From Nymphaea colorata (lineage: Eukaryota; Streptophyta; Magnoliopsida; Nymphaeales; Nymphaeaceae), in the NCBI RefSeq assembly GCF_008831285.2, contig NC_045149.1, forward strand, positions 20,971,035 through 21,035,034: DNA of 64,000 nucleotides, written 5' to 3'. Every line of letters starts with the position of its first letter. The stretch's first letter is position 1. The notes beneath the pieces were generated by a model, which saw only the letters and a program-made list of their open reading frames with translations, ran no database searches and had not been told where the DNA came from. This document shows, one piece after another, positions 1-21,175 of this stretch. A program made the position numbers and the translations under genes.

Positions 1-1623
1 AATTATTCAAACACGCTTTGTAGTCAATAATCAATCAAGCATGTCGTATCATGTGGCATGAGGATGCACAGCCATAAGCCATAAAGACTGGAAGCCATAA
101 ATATTCTAACTCAAATATTGCCAATCGTAATCTGTCACTTCTAATATTTATTAGTTTTTAGATCATTTTTAACAGCATGTGGATGAGCATACGAATTCTG
201 TGTATGAATAAGTTAAAATATCAAAGAGGTTTTGCAAGAAAAAACCATGTTTCATGTTTAGTAGCTGTTCATATGCGTAACTTTGTGAAATAAATCTGAA
301 AGATCTGTCACTTGAAAATTTACAAACAAAGGGATAGATTGCAGGATGATGTTAAAGAGGTATTCGGGAAAAGGTTTATAAAACAAACCTGTGTCAAAGC
401 TATGATAATTGACGTCACTAACTTCACCGCTTATTTTTACGAAACTGATGACAACATTTCCGTTCTTCCTGAAACGATGAAAGGCATTTTAAGGAGGAAA
501 GTTTTCCATGGAATCAGTAGTTGGGGTGTGGGCGACTGCCCACCCCAGCCTATGTAAAAGTTTTATCATGATGATGCTGGGCTCAGGGCTAGTCATATGG
601 TGCCCACACCAGACCCAAGCCAGTGTCCCTTAGTTGTACATGTGCTCAATCCATTGTAATAATAAGATTGGATCAGCACCCTTCAGCTCAAACTTTTTGG
701 CTCTACTACCGCATGGGTTAAAAAAGAAAAATGATGGTTTTCAAATAAAAGTGAGCCTTCACAAATTTCCCATCCACTGTAATTCTTAAAAAGAAAGAAA
801 AGAAATCTTTTCTGAAAGTGAAAAATTGGGTTCACCCAGATCTCGAAGAACTCTGAAACCTGAGAGCAGAGAAAAGGGAGAAGGTTTTAGTCCTTCTTCG
901 AACGGCTTCCGGCTTTAAATGAAAAACATAACGCCTCCGACCTTAAGAAAACAAGCAGAAGAACACAGGTCTTCATGTTTCCTAACCTGCCGTGATCTAA
1001 CTTGGAGCCTTCACGTGGCCGTCAACAAAAGAGATGCGCGCATTAAAACAATAAAAATACGATGTCTTTTCAGAAATTATAGCTAAACAGAGTCCTAACT
1101 CCTAAGTGGAAATTTGGCTCTCCAGTTCCTCGTGGCATCGTAGGAGTTTACATATTTTCCAATAGACCAAAGACAAGGACAGTTCTGTCATTGCAACGGG
1201 AATTTCAGGACGTGGCGGTATACAATTTACGTGCATAGATTTCCTAGCCATAATCCTATCCATCCAAAATTCCATCCTTTTCTTACTAACTGTTCCTTTT
1301 ATTTTTAATTTTTTCATGGCTGCGCTGTCTCCATTAAGTTTATGGCTCTCCAAGGACAGCAACCCGACGCAGATTCCCAGACCGAGGCTGAGCGACCAAC
1401 CATTGTTTGATTCAAGGCCATTTTAATCATTCTTCAAGTCTTCAGCAAAACAAAAGAGATTGAGTTTTTCAACTATTCTCATTCCGAGCAGTCCCCCGTC
1501 ACGGAGCTTCAATTTTGCTGCAATCGAGGATGATGGTAATGCCAGTTTCTGCAACTGTGATGATGATGTTGATAATCGTAGTCCGTGGCTAATGCTTATG
1601 GCGAACTGTTGTTGATTGGTATC
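1..1623. other. Upstream intergenic DNA, no gene recognised
   Basis: No recognisable coding region. The open frame at 312-557 (+) runs into a palindromic GTGGGC-n-GCCCAC motif near 525-548 that recurs at about 15295, 17304 and 25154, so it looks like transposon-derived sequence. A minus-strand open frame at 1102-1362 matches nothing I know. The stretch just before 1624 is presumably the promoter and 5' UTR of the PPR gene; I see no convincing TATA box. Confidence 0.5.
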
Positions 1624-3429
1624 ATGGGATCGCTAGTTCTGAGTCAGACTCATTTCTGCAATCCCCTAGAAAGCGGGGGCTTAATGGCAGAGCTTAAAGT
1701 AAAAGAACAGGAGTGCTTTTCATTGCTGAAAAAATGCGCCACAATGGATGAATTCAAGCATTTGCATGCTCAAAGTGTCAAACTTGGGCTCGACCAGGAT
1801 GTTCGCCGGGCAGGAGACCTTGTCGCAGCCTGTGCTCTCTCCGTTTGGGGCAGCATGGACTATGCACGCTCAATTTTTGACAGAACTGATAATCCAAATC
1901 CATTCATTTGGAACACCATGATCAGAGGATATGTGGAGAAAGGTGAGCCAGAGGAGGCCCTTCTTTTGTTTAGAGACATGACTGAAGCAGATGCAAGTGT
2001 AGATAATTTTACTTTTCCATTTGTTCTCAAGGGCTGTGCTCATCTATCTGCTCTAAAGGAAGGGATTCAAGTTCATGGGTTGATTCTTAAACTAGATTTT
2101 GGTTCCGATCTTTTTATACAGAACAGCTTGATCAGTATGTATGGCAGATGTGGGGAGGTCATGTCATGTCGCCAAGTCTTTGATCTTATGCCTCTTAAAA
2201 ATGTTGCATCTTGGAGTGCCGTCATATCAGCTTACACCAAGATGGGTCTCTACAGTAAGGCGCTCAGGCTGTTTGAAGAAATGCAGATTGGAGGATGGAA
2301 GGCTGATGTGAGCACGTTGGTTAGTATGTTATCCGTGTGTGCTCACTTGAATGCACTTGATTTGGGAAGATGCATCCATGGTGCTGCAGTTAGGAACTTA
2401 GTTCAGTTCAACGTCATAGTCTACACTTCCCTGATTGATATGTACGTGAAATGTGGTTGTTTGCAAAAGGGATTGCAGCTGTTCAACAAGATGTCCAAAA
2501 TAAAGAACTTGCACACTTACAGTGTGATGATTTCTGGTCTTGCCCTTCATGGTCGTGGCAAAGAGGCATTGGACATCTTCTTTGATATGTTAGCAGCAGG
2601 AGTTGATCCAGATGAAACAGTCTACACAAGTGTTCTGAGTGCCTGCAGTCATTCAGGACTTGTGGATGAAGGCCTTCATTGTTTTGACAAGATGAGGGTT
2701 CAACACAAAATTGTTCCCACAATGCAGCATTATGTTTGCCTTGTTGATCTGCTTGGACGTGCTGGGATGCTTGATGAAGCACATGAAGTCATACAAAGGA
2801 TGCCAATGTTGCCAAATGATGTCGTCTGGCGATGCTTGCTAAGTGCTTGTCGAGTTCATCACAATGCTGCAATTGGAGAACTGGCCGGCAGAAAGCTTTT
2901 CGAATTAGACCAACAATGTGTTGGCGATTATGTGCTTCTATCAAATATATATGCGCAAGCTCAAAGATGGGATGATATGGCAGCAGTGCGGAAGATGATG
3001 GTGCAGAAATGCCTGATCCAAGTACCAGGATTCAGCGTTCTAGAAGTGAACAAGATATTGCACAAGTTCGTCTCTCAGGACAAGTCACACCCCCAAAGCG
3101 ATGAAATATACGAAACGTTGCATCAGATAGGTTGGCAGTTAAAGTTTGAAGGTTACAGGCCAGACACATCTGAGATATTGTTTGACGTAGATGAGGAGGA
3201 AAAACAAAGACTACTCGCTGGTCACAGCCAAAAGCTTGCAATTGCCTTTGCTCTTATCAGCACGACCTCTGGACCAATAAGGATCACAAAGAATCTTCGA
3301 ATGTGTAACGATTGCCATCTGACTACAGCATTGATCTCTAAGATTTTCAAGAGAGAGATTATCGTCAGAGATCGCAACCGGTTTCACCATTTTAAAGAAG
3401 GTGTATGTTCCTGTAAGAACTATTGGTAA
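1624..3429 (+). CDS. DYW-class pentatricopeptide repeat protein
   Basis: Intronless frame of 601 aa if translation starts at the first in-frame ATG (1624). A TAG lies in frame upstream at 1579, and a second ATG at 1684 is possible. Family knowledge: PLS-class PPR proteins bind organellar RNA, and DYW members edit C to U in mitochondria or plastids. Seen here: about ten PPR motifs of the P/L/S type (for example WNTMIRGYVEKGEPEEALLL), then E motifs and a C-terminal DYW-type domain of about 95 residues with CNDCH and CSC zinc ligands and the RDRNRFHHF motif. The HxE deaminase signature reads H534-S-Q536 and the protein ends NYW rather than DYW. It resembles Arabidopsis At1g31920 (PCMP-H11), recalled from memory. 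It is convergent with the PMK gene, with 380 bp between the stops. An organelle-targeting peptide is plausible but not clear. Confidence 0.93.
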   Translation: MGSLVLSQTHFCNPLESGGLMAELKVKEQECFSLLKKCATMDEFKHLHAQSVKLGLDQDVRRAGDLVAACALSVWGSMDYARSIFDRTDNPNPFIWNTMIRGYVEKGEPEEALLLFRDMTEADASVDNFTFPFVLKGCAHLSALKEGIQVHGLILKLDFGSDLFIQNSLISMYGRCGEVMSCRQVFDLMPLKNVASWSAVISAYTKMGLYSKALRLFEEMQIGGWKADVSTLVSMLSVCAHLNALDLGRCIHGAAVRNLVQFNVIVYTSLIDMYVKCGCLQKGLQLFNKMSKIKNLHTYSVMISGLALHGRGKEALDIFFDMLAAGVDPDETVYTSVLSACSHSGLVDEGLHCFDKMRVQHKIVPTMQHYVCLVDLLGRAGMLDEAHEVIQRMPMLPNDVVWRCLLSACRVHHNAAIGELAGRKLFELDQQCVGDYVLLSNIYAQAQRWDDMAAVRKMMVQKCLIQVPGFSVLEVNKILHKFVSQDKSHPQSDEIYETLHQIGWQLKFEGYRPDTSEILFDVDEEEKQRLLAGHSQKLAIAFALISTTSGPIRITKNLRMCNDCHLTTALISKIFKREIIVRDRNRFHHFKEGVCSCKNYW

Positions 3430-3809
3430 ACCAGAGCGCTACTTATCAGGAAACAGCAGCAGCATTCCTTAACTGCTCTAGCACTTGTTTCAGGTCGGAC
3501 TAGTGGACACAGTTCCGACCACAGAACAAAGTGGCAACCTGGATTACAACTCCAGACCACTAGTTCATTTTTGTACGATTCTTTTGCCCATAGTCAACTT
3601 CTGGATTTTTTGGAAATACCCTGAGTTTCCAACACAGATGAACCACGTAAATGGCTTCTTATTAGATTGCACATACCATAGTACAAAAATTGTCTGCTGT
3701 TCATACCTAAATCGTACAAAAATTGTCTGCAACTCATACCTAAATAGTGGAAAAATGGTCTTCTATACCAATACGCAAGTGGCCTCACTTTTGATCACAC
3801 GATACATGG
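3430..3809. other. Convergent 3' intergenic spacer
   Basis: Spacer between the stop codons of the PPR gene (+) and the PMK gene (-); it must hold both 3' UTRs. At about 3676-3760 a 33-bp unit containing GTACAAAAATTGTCTGC is duplicated in tandem, with a third diverged copy. No coding sequence is supported. Confidence 0.5.
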
Positions 3810-13887
<10,078 letters not shown>

Positions 13888-14712
13888 TGCTGAGAAACGT
13901 CGTAAGCGGCGGCCTTTGTTTATTGCCTTAACAAAACCTTAATTCTTCAATTGGAGCAACCTCATTCCTCGACATTTTAAGGAGAAACCTCATTCCTCAA
14001 TCGACGTTAAAGAAACGAGTCTGAAAGGGAAAAACAAAGATTGAGTAAATGTTTTAACCAGAGAATGAGAACCCAAAACATGCTTTACCAACGAAATTAG
14101 CCCTAAAATGAAACCACAGTGAGATCTTCAGGTGGCGCTGTCAGCGTCGGCAGTCCACACAAACAAATTGATGCCAAGAGAAAAAAGAAGAAGAATAAGA
14201 GAAGTCAAAGGACGCCTGAAGAAAATGGTTCACCTTCAGCAAGAAGTGCCCTCTTTCTGATCTGGGTAAGATTAAATATATATAAGCGATTCAATATCCT
14301 CGACTACGGAAGATCAGGATACGCCAATATAGGAAAATCCTGCCCCGTGGAGGATGAAATATTCGCTGTGATTTCCAGAACACGGGAACATCATAGAAGG
14401 GAGAGAGCTTCGTTAAATGCATAATGATCAATGAACCGGATCCTGAATCAGACTCGGACGACAATAAACTGGAAAAGAGGACTCATGAAAACCATCAACA
14501 TATAAATATATTTGTCACAATTTTTTTGCTTGTAACTTTTCATTTTAGTACAAACTTATGGTAAAGATTGGGCGTGATTGACAGTCTCGAATATCATAAA
14601 CGCCAAATTTCACCATTACTATATAAATTTGATGATTTGTAACTTTTAGTGTGTGACCAAAACCTCAAATTCTGATCTCAAATCCGAGGTAACCAAAATG
14701 CCTCGGATTTCT

Positions 14713-14850
14713 TTTATATGGGATCCACTGTGTAAACAAACACTAGATTTTTACCAATATAAGAAGACTAGAGATTCTCCCTTTTTATATGGGATCCACT
14801 TTATAAAAAAACACCGGATTTTACCAGTATAAGAAGACTAGAGATTCTCA
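14713..14850. repeat. Tandem duplication, 2 x about 69 bp
   Basis: Two adjacent copies, each beginning with a TTTATATGGGATCCACT-like block and ending AAGAAGACTAGAGATTCTC, differ by only a few substitutions. Flanking sequence contains inverted CTCAAATCCGAGG/CCTCGGATTT blocks, so the pair may lie inside an old non-autonomous transposon. Confidence 0.7.
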
Positions 14851-15429
14851 AATCCTCATATTTGAGGTTGGATTTTGAGAAAAGGGTGGGATCAAATTTT
14901 AAATTCATGGATCTGAAATTCTTAATAATCTCAAATCACCTCATTCTCATATCTGAGGCTACAAATAAGAGAGTGAGTTGTGTGCACCCCTCAGTGCACG
15001 CAGGATATGTACACCGAAGAGGAGTTGGTATATTTTTAAAATTATTTAAAATAAATATCCTTTTTAGTCTTTCAGCTTGTTTCATTTACCTTTTCTATCT
15101 TTACAAAAAGTCCTCTTTTCTATATTAACCACGAGCATTTTAATCATTAAGTATGTTGAGCACTGATACATACAACCAGGCCAGAAAAATTGGAGAAGCA
15201 CTTGTTTAAAAATACTAAAATCTAGTGACATACTTAATATATATATATATATAAGATTCTCATTTAAAAATAAAGAAATTTTTTTTTAAGAAACAGGTGT
15301 GGGCAACTGCCCACATCAGTCACAATGTGACTACGCCATTGGCCCGATCACAGACCGCTTTTGGGTAACTTGATAGCGAGCACCATGTGTCCACTTGCAC
15401 CATTTCATGAGCCAAACAATTCATCTGGG

Positions 15430-15551
15430 TCAATTGCTAACCTCTCCAAATCAAAGCATTTATGGAGCCAACACCTAGTTGGGCTCAAAGCTGGCTGAAT
15501 TGCCAGCCCTTCCAAATCAAAGCTTTTATGAAGCCAATACCTAACTGGGTC
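15430..15551. repeat. Imperfect tandem duplication, period about 65 bp
   Basis: Two diverged copies share TCCAAATCAAAGC, then TTTATG(G/A)AGCCAA and a TGGG-rich junction. The duplication follows a GTGGGCAACTGCCCACA transposon-like motif at about 15298. No coding function is apparent. Confidence 0.55.
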
Positions 15552-16222
15552 CAAAGCTGCCACAAGCACATGCCTCTCTATGTTGTTCACAAGGTAACAA
15601 AGAGTCTCTCTTTCCATCGTTCCACATGTGGTCGGTTCATTTGTTACAAACAATTGCAAAGGCACTCAAACAGATGATAAAATATCACATCTTTGATTAT
15701 GATACTTGGAGGTGTTTGATTGGTGAGGACATTCTCTAATTGGCAGAGGGAGTGTACGAATATTTTCCCACACTTTTGGCAAACTTTCTAAGGTTTTCTG
15801 TTTGTTTCTTTTGTTGGCTCTCTATTTTCCTATGTTGTTCTAAAAAACTTGAAAGAGTGCTGGTTGGGAGTTGTAAATGTGGAGATGCAAGAAGTGTAAT
15901 GAGTTATTTGGAATTCATTGTTCATATCTATAATGGCCTTTCATTGAACTATTGAGTTTTTTTCACATGCCACTTTACATGTTTGATTGAAATCATACCA
16001 AAATCCAAAGTTTGTGTTGGCATGCTGTTCTCCTTTGCAGATGTTGGTGCTACTATTTGCATTCATGCAGCTGAAATTTTCTGTCCTATCTGAGATTCAT
16101 ACTAATAATAAATTTTCAACTACTTTCTATCCAACTCCACTGGCTTGCATTGAGTTATTTCTCCTGTCTTAGAGCATTTCTGTTGAATTTCATTTTCATT
16201 GAATGGTTCTTGATACTGAAGG

Positions 16223-16400
16223 CAGGGAGTCGCCTTGGTCCCACCTCAAATTTAAAAAAAAAAAAAAAAATTACGTGTACATTTCAGAAAATTTTATTTG
16301 TCCTATATAAAAATTTTGAAAAATGATATTTCGGCCGGTGTCAAAATTTATAAACTTTAATTTGGCCCTCCTCATGAAATGTTTTTGGCTCCGCCCCTTG
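16223..16400 (+). mobile_element. Short non-autonomous element ending TGGCTCCGCCCC
   Basis: Shares the block ATATTTCGGCC, GTCAAAATTT, AAACTTTAATT(T/C)GG, CTCATGAAA and TGGCTCCGCCCC with the better preserved element at 63637-63946. Its left end is decayed around a GTCGCCTTGGTCCCACCTC block and an A-rich run. The element type is inferred; only the shared sequence is seen. Confidence 0.55.
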
Positions 16401-17277
16401 AAATTGCAAATCTTTGTACAACATCATGCAGTTACTTTTATTTTCCCTTGAGATTTATTTTGAAACTTTTATGCATTGATCTTGCATTCCAATACCGTTT
16501 CTATTTTTTCTCTTCCTTTTATCCATTAATTAAGAATAGATGCATAGCTCCTATAAGTGCTGAATTTTTAGTTCCCCAAAACATCCAAATCATTTTAAAT
16601 TAAAACTAAAATGCACAAGAAATCAATTTTCAAAACAGCTATACTTCTCAAAACTATTAAGTATTGTCATCCGCAAACTTCCAACCACCAACACTTAAAT
16701 AATAAATCAGAATTCATCTTCAATGACAATGTTTCATGAAAGTACAAAACTCTGTGGGATCCCAAAATCTTTAAATTTATAAAATCCAATTCACGAAATA
16801 GATGGGTAGTATCATATCATCATGACAGAACATCAACCTTGTCACCCATCTCTTCTATTCACAATCACCTAAAGAGAGAATGAATTCGAACTGCTAAGAG
16901 CCAGGTTGGGATCCACTAATAGAATCATTAAAAAATCTATCACTTAAAATGTTTAAGATGAAGCTTGCTGCCCGAGATTACCCTTTTTTTTTTCCTTCCA
17001 TGACTTCCCTTTCACATGCTTGAAATCTGAACCACTTAAATATTTCTATAGAATTTGTGCCACTAAAAGCTCTTTCTTTTTTCTTTTAAGAAGGGATGGA
17101 CAAACATGTTTGAAATTGATTTTGGAACAGAAAAAGGAAAGATAAAAGATAGGAACATTGAGGTTGGATTTATGAATGTTAATGTATTGCCATATTCAAC
17201 TCTTTGTGTTTTTTCTTTTGCTTTAGTGCCTAGGAATAACCTTCTGAATTGTGGTAGAAAATATAGCCCCCTTCTGT

Positions 17278-17457
17278 CCAGTGGTGTAGCCACATGTGGG
17301 CTCCTGTGGGCAGTTGACCACACCAGCTCTTTAAAATTCCTTTATTTTTGCATTGGCAAATTCAATATTTACTTTTATGCATATATATGTGCCTTTCCAG
17401 ATATAAATGTTTTTAAACAGGTGCCCCTCTAGTGAATTTTTCTGGCTCTGTCACTTG
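17278..17457 (+). mobile_element. Short TIR-type element, about 180 bp
   Basis: Begins AGTGGTGTAGCCA and ends TGGCTCTGTCACTT, an imperfect inverted pair. Near the left end it carries the GTGGGCAGTTGACCACACC motif also met at about 525, 15298 and 25157. There is no coding capacity, so it is a likely deletion derivative or MITE. Confidence 0.5.
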
Positions 17458-17915
17458 CTTCTATCTAACATCTAAAGAATTTATAATGAGGACGACTTGG
17501 GGAAAGGAAATCTACAATAGTGTTCTTGTTGAAAATATCATGATTTTCATGGCAAAATTTTTCGAAAGCTGATTAATGCAGAGGGAAGCATCTTCTTTTC
17601 AAGATCACTTGTTTTCGAAAAGCTTGTTCCTGCCATTGTTTTAATGAAAAGCAAATGTGCGGTTTCTATTCTGTCCATATCCTTTGATGTTTCTGCATTT
17701 TTTTAAACTCCAAAACTTTCTTAAGCTTTTTCTGATAAGACACCACAAATTTTAAACCAGCACGTCTGTTTCTCTTTGTGAAGATCATCGTGAAAAAGTT
17801 CCATTACCAGTTCAAGAATCTCTCTTTGTCATGCTTCTGTAATTAGTTGGTTTCGATCAGCGGAAGGAAAGAGAGAACAGAGAAAGGTCGTCATGGTGTG
17901 TATTAGGTCCGCGCT

Positions 17916-18098
17916 TAGGGGGGCGGCAGGGGTCATGGCTTCCACTTGGATTTTAAAAAATCAAAATTTTACTTATAAGTTTTAAAAAATTTGGTTTAAA
18001 TTGTATAAAAATTTGAAAAATTATATTTCGGCCCTTGTTAAAATCTTAAAACTATAATTCAGTTCCTGTGACGAAAATTTCCTAGTTCCGGCCACGGT
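17916..18098 (+). mobile_element. Degraded copy of the GGCTCCGCCCC element family
   Basis: Contains GGGGGCGGCAGGGGTCATGGC at the left and the diagnostic ATATTTCGGCCCTTG, AAATCTTAAAACT and CCTAGTTCCGGCCACGG blocks at the right. This is the same order as in the 63637-63946 element, but diverged. Confidence 0.5.
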
Positions 18099-20494
18099 TC
18101 CAAATGTTTGTGAGAACAGCAAAAGCCGGTTTGATGTTCCTAATAAGACTGCAACACAAGGATTATTATAGGCATTGAGGTGAAGATTTCCCAATCCCAA
18201 CTTTGATGTTAACACACCCCATTATTGAGCTATTTCATAGTGTTGTTCATAGCGGTGGGGTGCTGATCCACCCATATTTTTCAATGCACCGGCCGCATTA
18301 ATTATTTGGCCTTGAAAGGAGGTCGTATCACATGCATAAATGTCAAACAGATCATGATTTTCTTAGATTTAGCAGTTTTTTTAGTATGTAATTAAACTCA
18401 CTTCTTTTAAAAGAAGGGGGATGTTTTTGTAATTAAAAAAATATATTATTTATAGTTATTTCTTCTTCTTTTTTCATTTTTATCTTATCAAAAACTTGTT
18501 TTGAGAGGTACTTTTGTCATTAACCATACTGACACATAAAATTTTATGCACGAATATGACGCCAGCTTTGGTTTTTGTGTGCTCAGGGAAGATGTGTCAC
18601 CTGCTGGTGCCCCAAATAGTTGGCAAACCCATGATTGAAACTCATATAGGCCCAAGATTGAGTCATCTGGTTAGATGAGTTGATTCAGCGATGCACTTGG
18701 GTTAGGTCCTAAACTTTTATAGTGCATTTTTTTTCTATAAATAAATAAAAAAAATAAGTCTGTCAAGACTTAATGTTTGATTTTTGTATCAATTAAAATG
18801 AAATAACATGTGATATGAATATTTATATATATATATAGTAAAGATTGTGATATTTCACATTTCAAACAATAACAAACTTTATTATTTAGCAGGGCACAAC
18901 AAAAAAACATGTAATTTAGGGATGATCCTAGCTGACTCGACGATCACGAACCATGACTCAATAAATAGATGATCCTAACTGACTCAAACAACTCAGGACT
19001 CAGATGGGCGAGTTTGCCAACTATAGTGCCCTACAAAGCCACCTCCCTAGAGTTTCCCTGTCGTCTCTTGGAACATATAACATGTTCAGGTTTTCAATAA
19101 TTAACATATATCAAAGAATTCCAATCTTTGGGATGCCGGATTTTTGCCAGATGACTGCAAGAACAACATACATTAAAAACATTATAAAATTATTGTTTTG
19201 TCATGAATTATTGCTACGCGCTTGTAGCAACTGTTATTAATTTTATATATATATAAGCGGATGGAGTTTTAAAATGTAAATGACCTCACGCTGGCATCTG
19301 AAAGACAGAGTCGCAAGAAAGGTGCTGCTTTACATGCAGGAACGTTTATTATCATAATTTTTTTTTGCTTCTCGGGTTTGCCAACCACGAAGTCTGGTCA
19401 AGCTCTTAGCAAATCAAGAATTCTTGAGGTTTTATTTTCTTGCTCGTCACATGCCGTCGCTCCTTCCATAAATCCCATGTCCTATTATATTTCAAACAAT
19501 TCTGTAGACTTTTGGCGAATTTCGATATATTTTATGTCTGGTTTTCCTCCTTATTCATCTCTAAGTTGTTGGCTATTAGCACCTCTATCCCTAGCTTCCA
19601 CCTACTCAGTTATTATTTACTTCATCTTTTTATTGTATTTCCACTACAAAAAAAAAATTACTTTTGAATAAGGAGGCCTCATTTGTTTAATTTGTTGCAT
19701 TTATGGTGCCTCCCCATAGTGCAGGACTCAGAAAATTAATGTCCCTTGAGCTTCGAGGACAAGCTACGGAGTGGTTGGGACTTGATACAAGGACCTGGGT
19801 CTTCATCTTAATACTTTTTCCTTCATACATCATGTAGTTATGAACGATATTTTGAAATTTAACGTTATTTAAAAAGGCATTTCTTACATTACATACAAAA
19901 ACTTTTTTTTTTTCAAGGCAAATAATGATACATATATGATTCATCGTACCAAGGTGTGATTAACGCATTGGTGAAAGTCTAGTCATCAGTTTGATTCTCA
20001 TTGGTGCTCCTACGACAACAGGTGTTCTACTCTTTACCCACTTTCTACTCTCGATCTAATCTCGAATCAACTCTAGACCCTGAAAGAAGGGAAAAATTAA
20101 GTCCTTTGAGAATAACTCCCCCAAACAAAGAATGGTATAAGTTTAATTTTCAACTAGTTAAGATTGAAACGAAGATTTTCCCTTGAAAAAATTACTTATT
20201 AGTGTGGATCGGGATCAGTTTGGAAGACTTTGACTTTGTGTTAGAACAATGTTCTAGAACGCATTGCAATTGACCGCTGGAGTTATTGATTGCTATTGAC
20301 TGCAGACGATTAAAGGACTAACTAAACCCAAGCTGCCCTGTCTTCTAGAACTACAGTCATGACCAGATGGCCCGAGAAGCTCGTCTCTTTAATTAGTCCA
20401 TCCGTTCACACGTTTCTCTTGAAGAAAAGAGCCGTTGCCTTTGCCTTCTTACACGCATATCTGATACAACAATCTGTCTTTCTCTCTCTAAAAG

Positions 20495-21175
20495 ATGATG
20501 TTCTGTGGAAGGGCTTCCGTTGCAGATTGTGATGAAGAGGTGGGGGAGAGCTACCAGTCGCTCCCCAAGAAATCAACCAAGAGGCGCAAGAACCCCTTCT
20601 CTTCCAGAGGGCTGGACAAGTTTTCCAGCGTCTCCAATGAGCTCCATTCCAAGGCGCAGAAGGTCTTGTCTCAGCTGGGTGCAGCACAGACTGATAACAT
20701 CCTCATCAGGTTTGCTTACTCCAGTTCTAATGGATGGACTCCTGTTGTGGTCAGGCTCAAGAAAGCGGCACCAGAAGGTGGCAGCGCCATGGCCAAGCCA
20801 CGTGAAGATCGACAGAAAAGGAGCCTGCGAGCTTCTGCCATGAAACCAGCCAAGCCTGCTCAGAAGGCAGCTGGGTCTGTGCTGAAGGCCGATACCAACA
20901 ATGGGGGAGGGAGGCATGGGGAAGGTTCAGAGGGGAAAGAGAAGACGGGTGCGGGTCTCCGCCAGAGGTTGGCTGCTCGGTTTGGGCTCAGGCAGGTTGA
21001 TTGCTGGCCTTTGGCGCTGGTGGTGCTCTTGGTCTGCCTGCTTGTGTTTGGCAGGTTGGCTGCTGTAGTTTGCACCACCATTTGGCTGTATTTTTTGGCT
21101 TCCTTCTTTGCAGCCGATTCCAAGCAACATGCAACCAATGGTAGGAAAAGAAACATGGGATGCTCAACGTGCTGA
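20495..21175 (+). CDS. ZCF37-like predicted membrane-anchored protein
   Basis: Intronless 226-aa frame; the start is a double ATG at 20495 and 20498. Seen: an N-terminal MMFCGR..CDEE segment, a basic patch followed by NPFSSRGLDKFSSV (residues 33-46), the conserved-looking block NILIRFAYSSSNGWTPVVVR (68-87), a Lys/Gly-rich low-complexity linker (90-150), and one strongly hydrophobic stretch at about 171-205 (WPLALVVLLVCLLVFG...), followed by a short basic tail ending CSTC. The order matches the plant ZCF37 family (Arabidopsis At1g10220), recalled from memory, whose function is not known to me. The GC content is well above the flanks, as expected for a real exon. The opposite-strand frames over this gene are shadows. 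Confidence 0.75.
   Translation: MMFCGRASVADCDEEVGESYQSLPKKSTKRRKNPFSSRGLDKFSSVSNELHSKAQKVLSQLGAAQTDNILIRFAYSSSNGWTPVVVRLKKAAPEGGSAMAKPREDRQKRSLRASAMKPAKPAQKAAGSVLKADTNNGGGRHGEGSEGKEKTGAGLRQRLAARFGLRQVDCWPLALVVLLVCLLVFGRLAAVVCTTIWLYFLASFFAADSKQHATNGRKRNMGCSTC

Larger units (their letters stand above)
13888..20494. other. Intergenic region with degraded transposons
   Basis: The first few hundred bases are presumably the PMK promoter and 5' UTR (minus strand). The rest has no gene I can support. It holds two local tandem duplications (14713-14850 and about 15430-15551), several short transposon relics (16223-16400, 17278-17457, 17916-18098), small TA tracts (15238-15253, 18827-18840) and a weak tRNA-like A/B box pair around 19952-20000. 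The open frame at 14119-14424 starts with GTG and matches no family I know. Confidence 0.5.

Noticed and set aside
312-557. 81-aa open frame near the left edge
   Set aside because: It runs through a repeated transposon-like palindrome, has no recognisable domain, and its context is AT-rich non-coding DNA.
14119-14424. 101-aa Lys/Arg-rich open frame
   Set aside because: It starts with GTG, has no matching family and lies in sequence with local repeats; composition alone is not evidence.
19952-20000. Second tRNA-like A/B box pair
   Set aside because: Both boxes are weak (GTGATTAACGCATTGG, GTTTGATTCTC) and no shared SINE body with the 26795 copy is visible.
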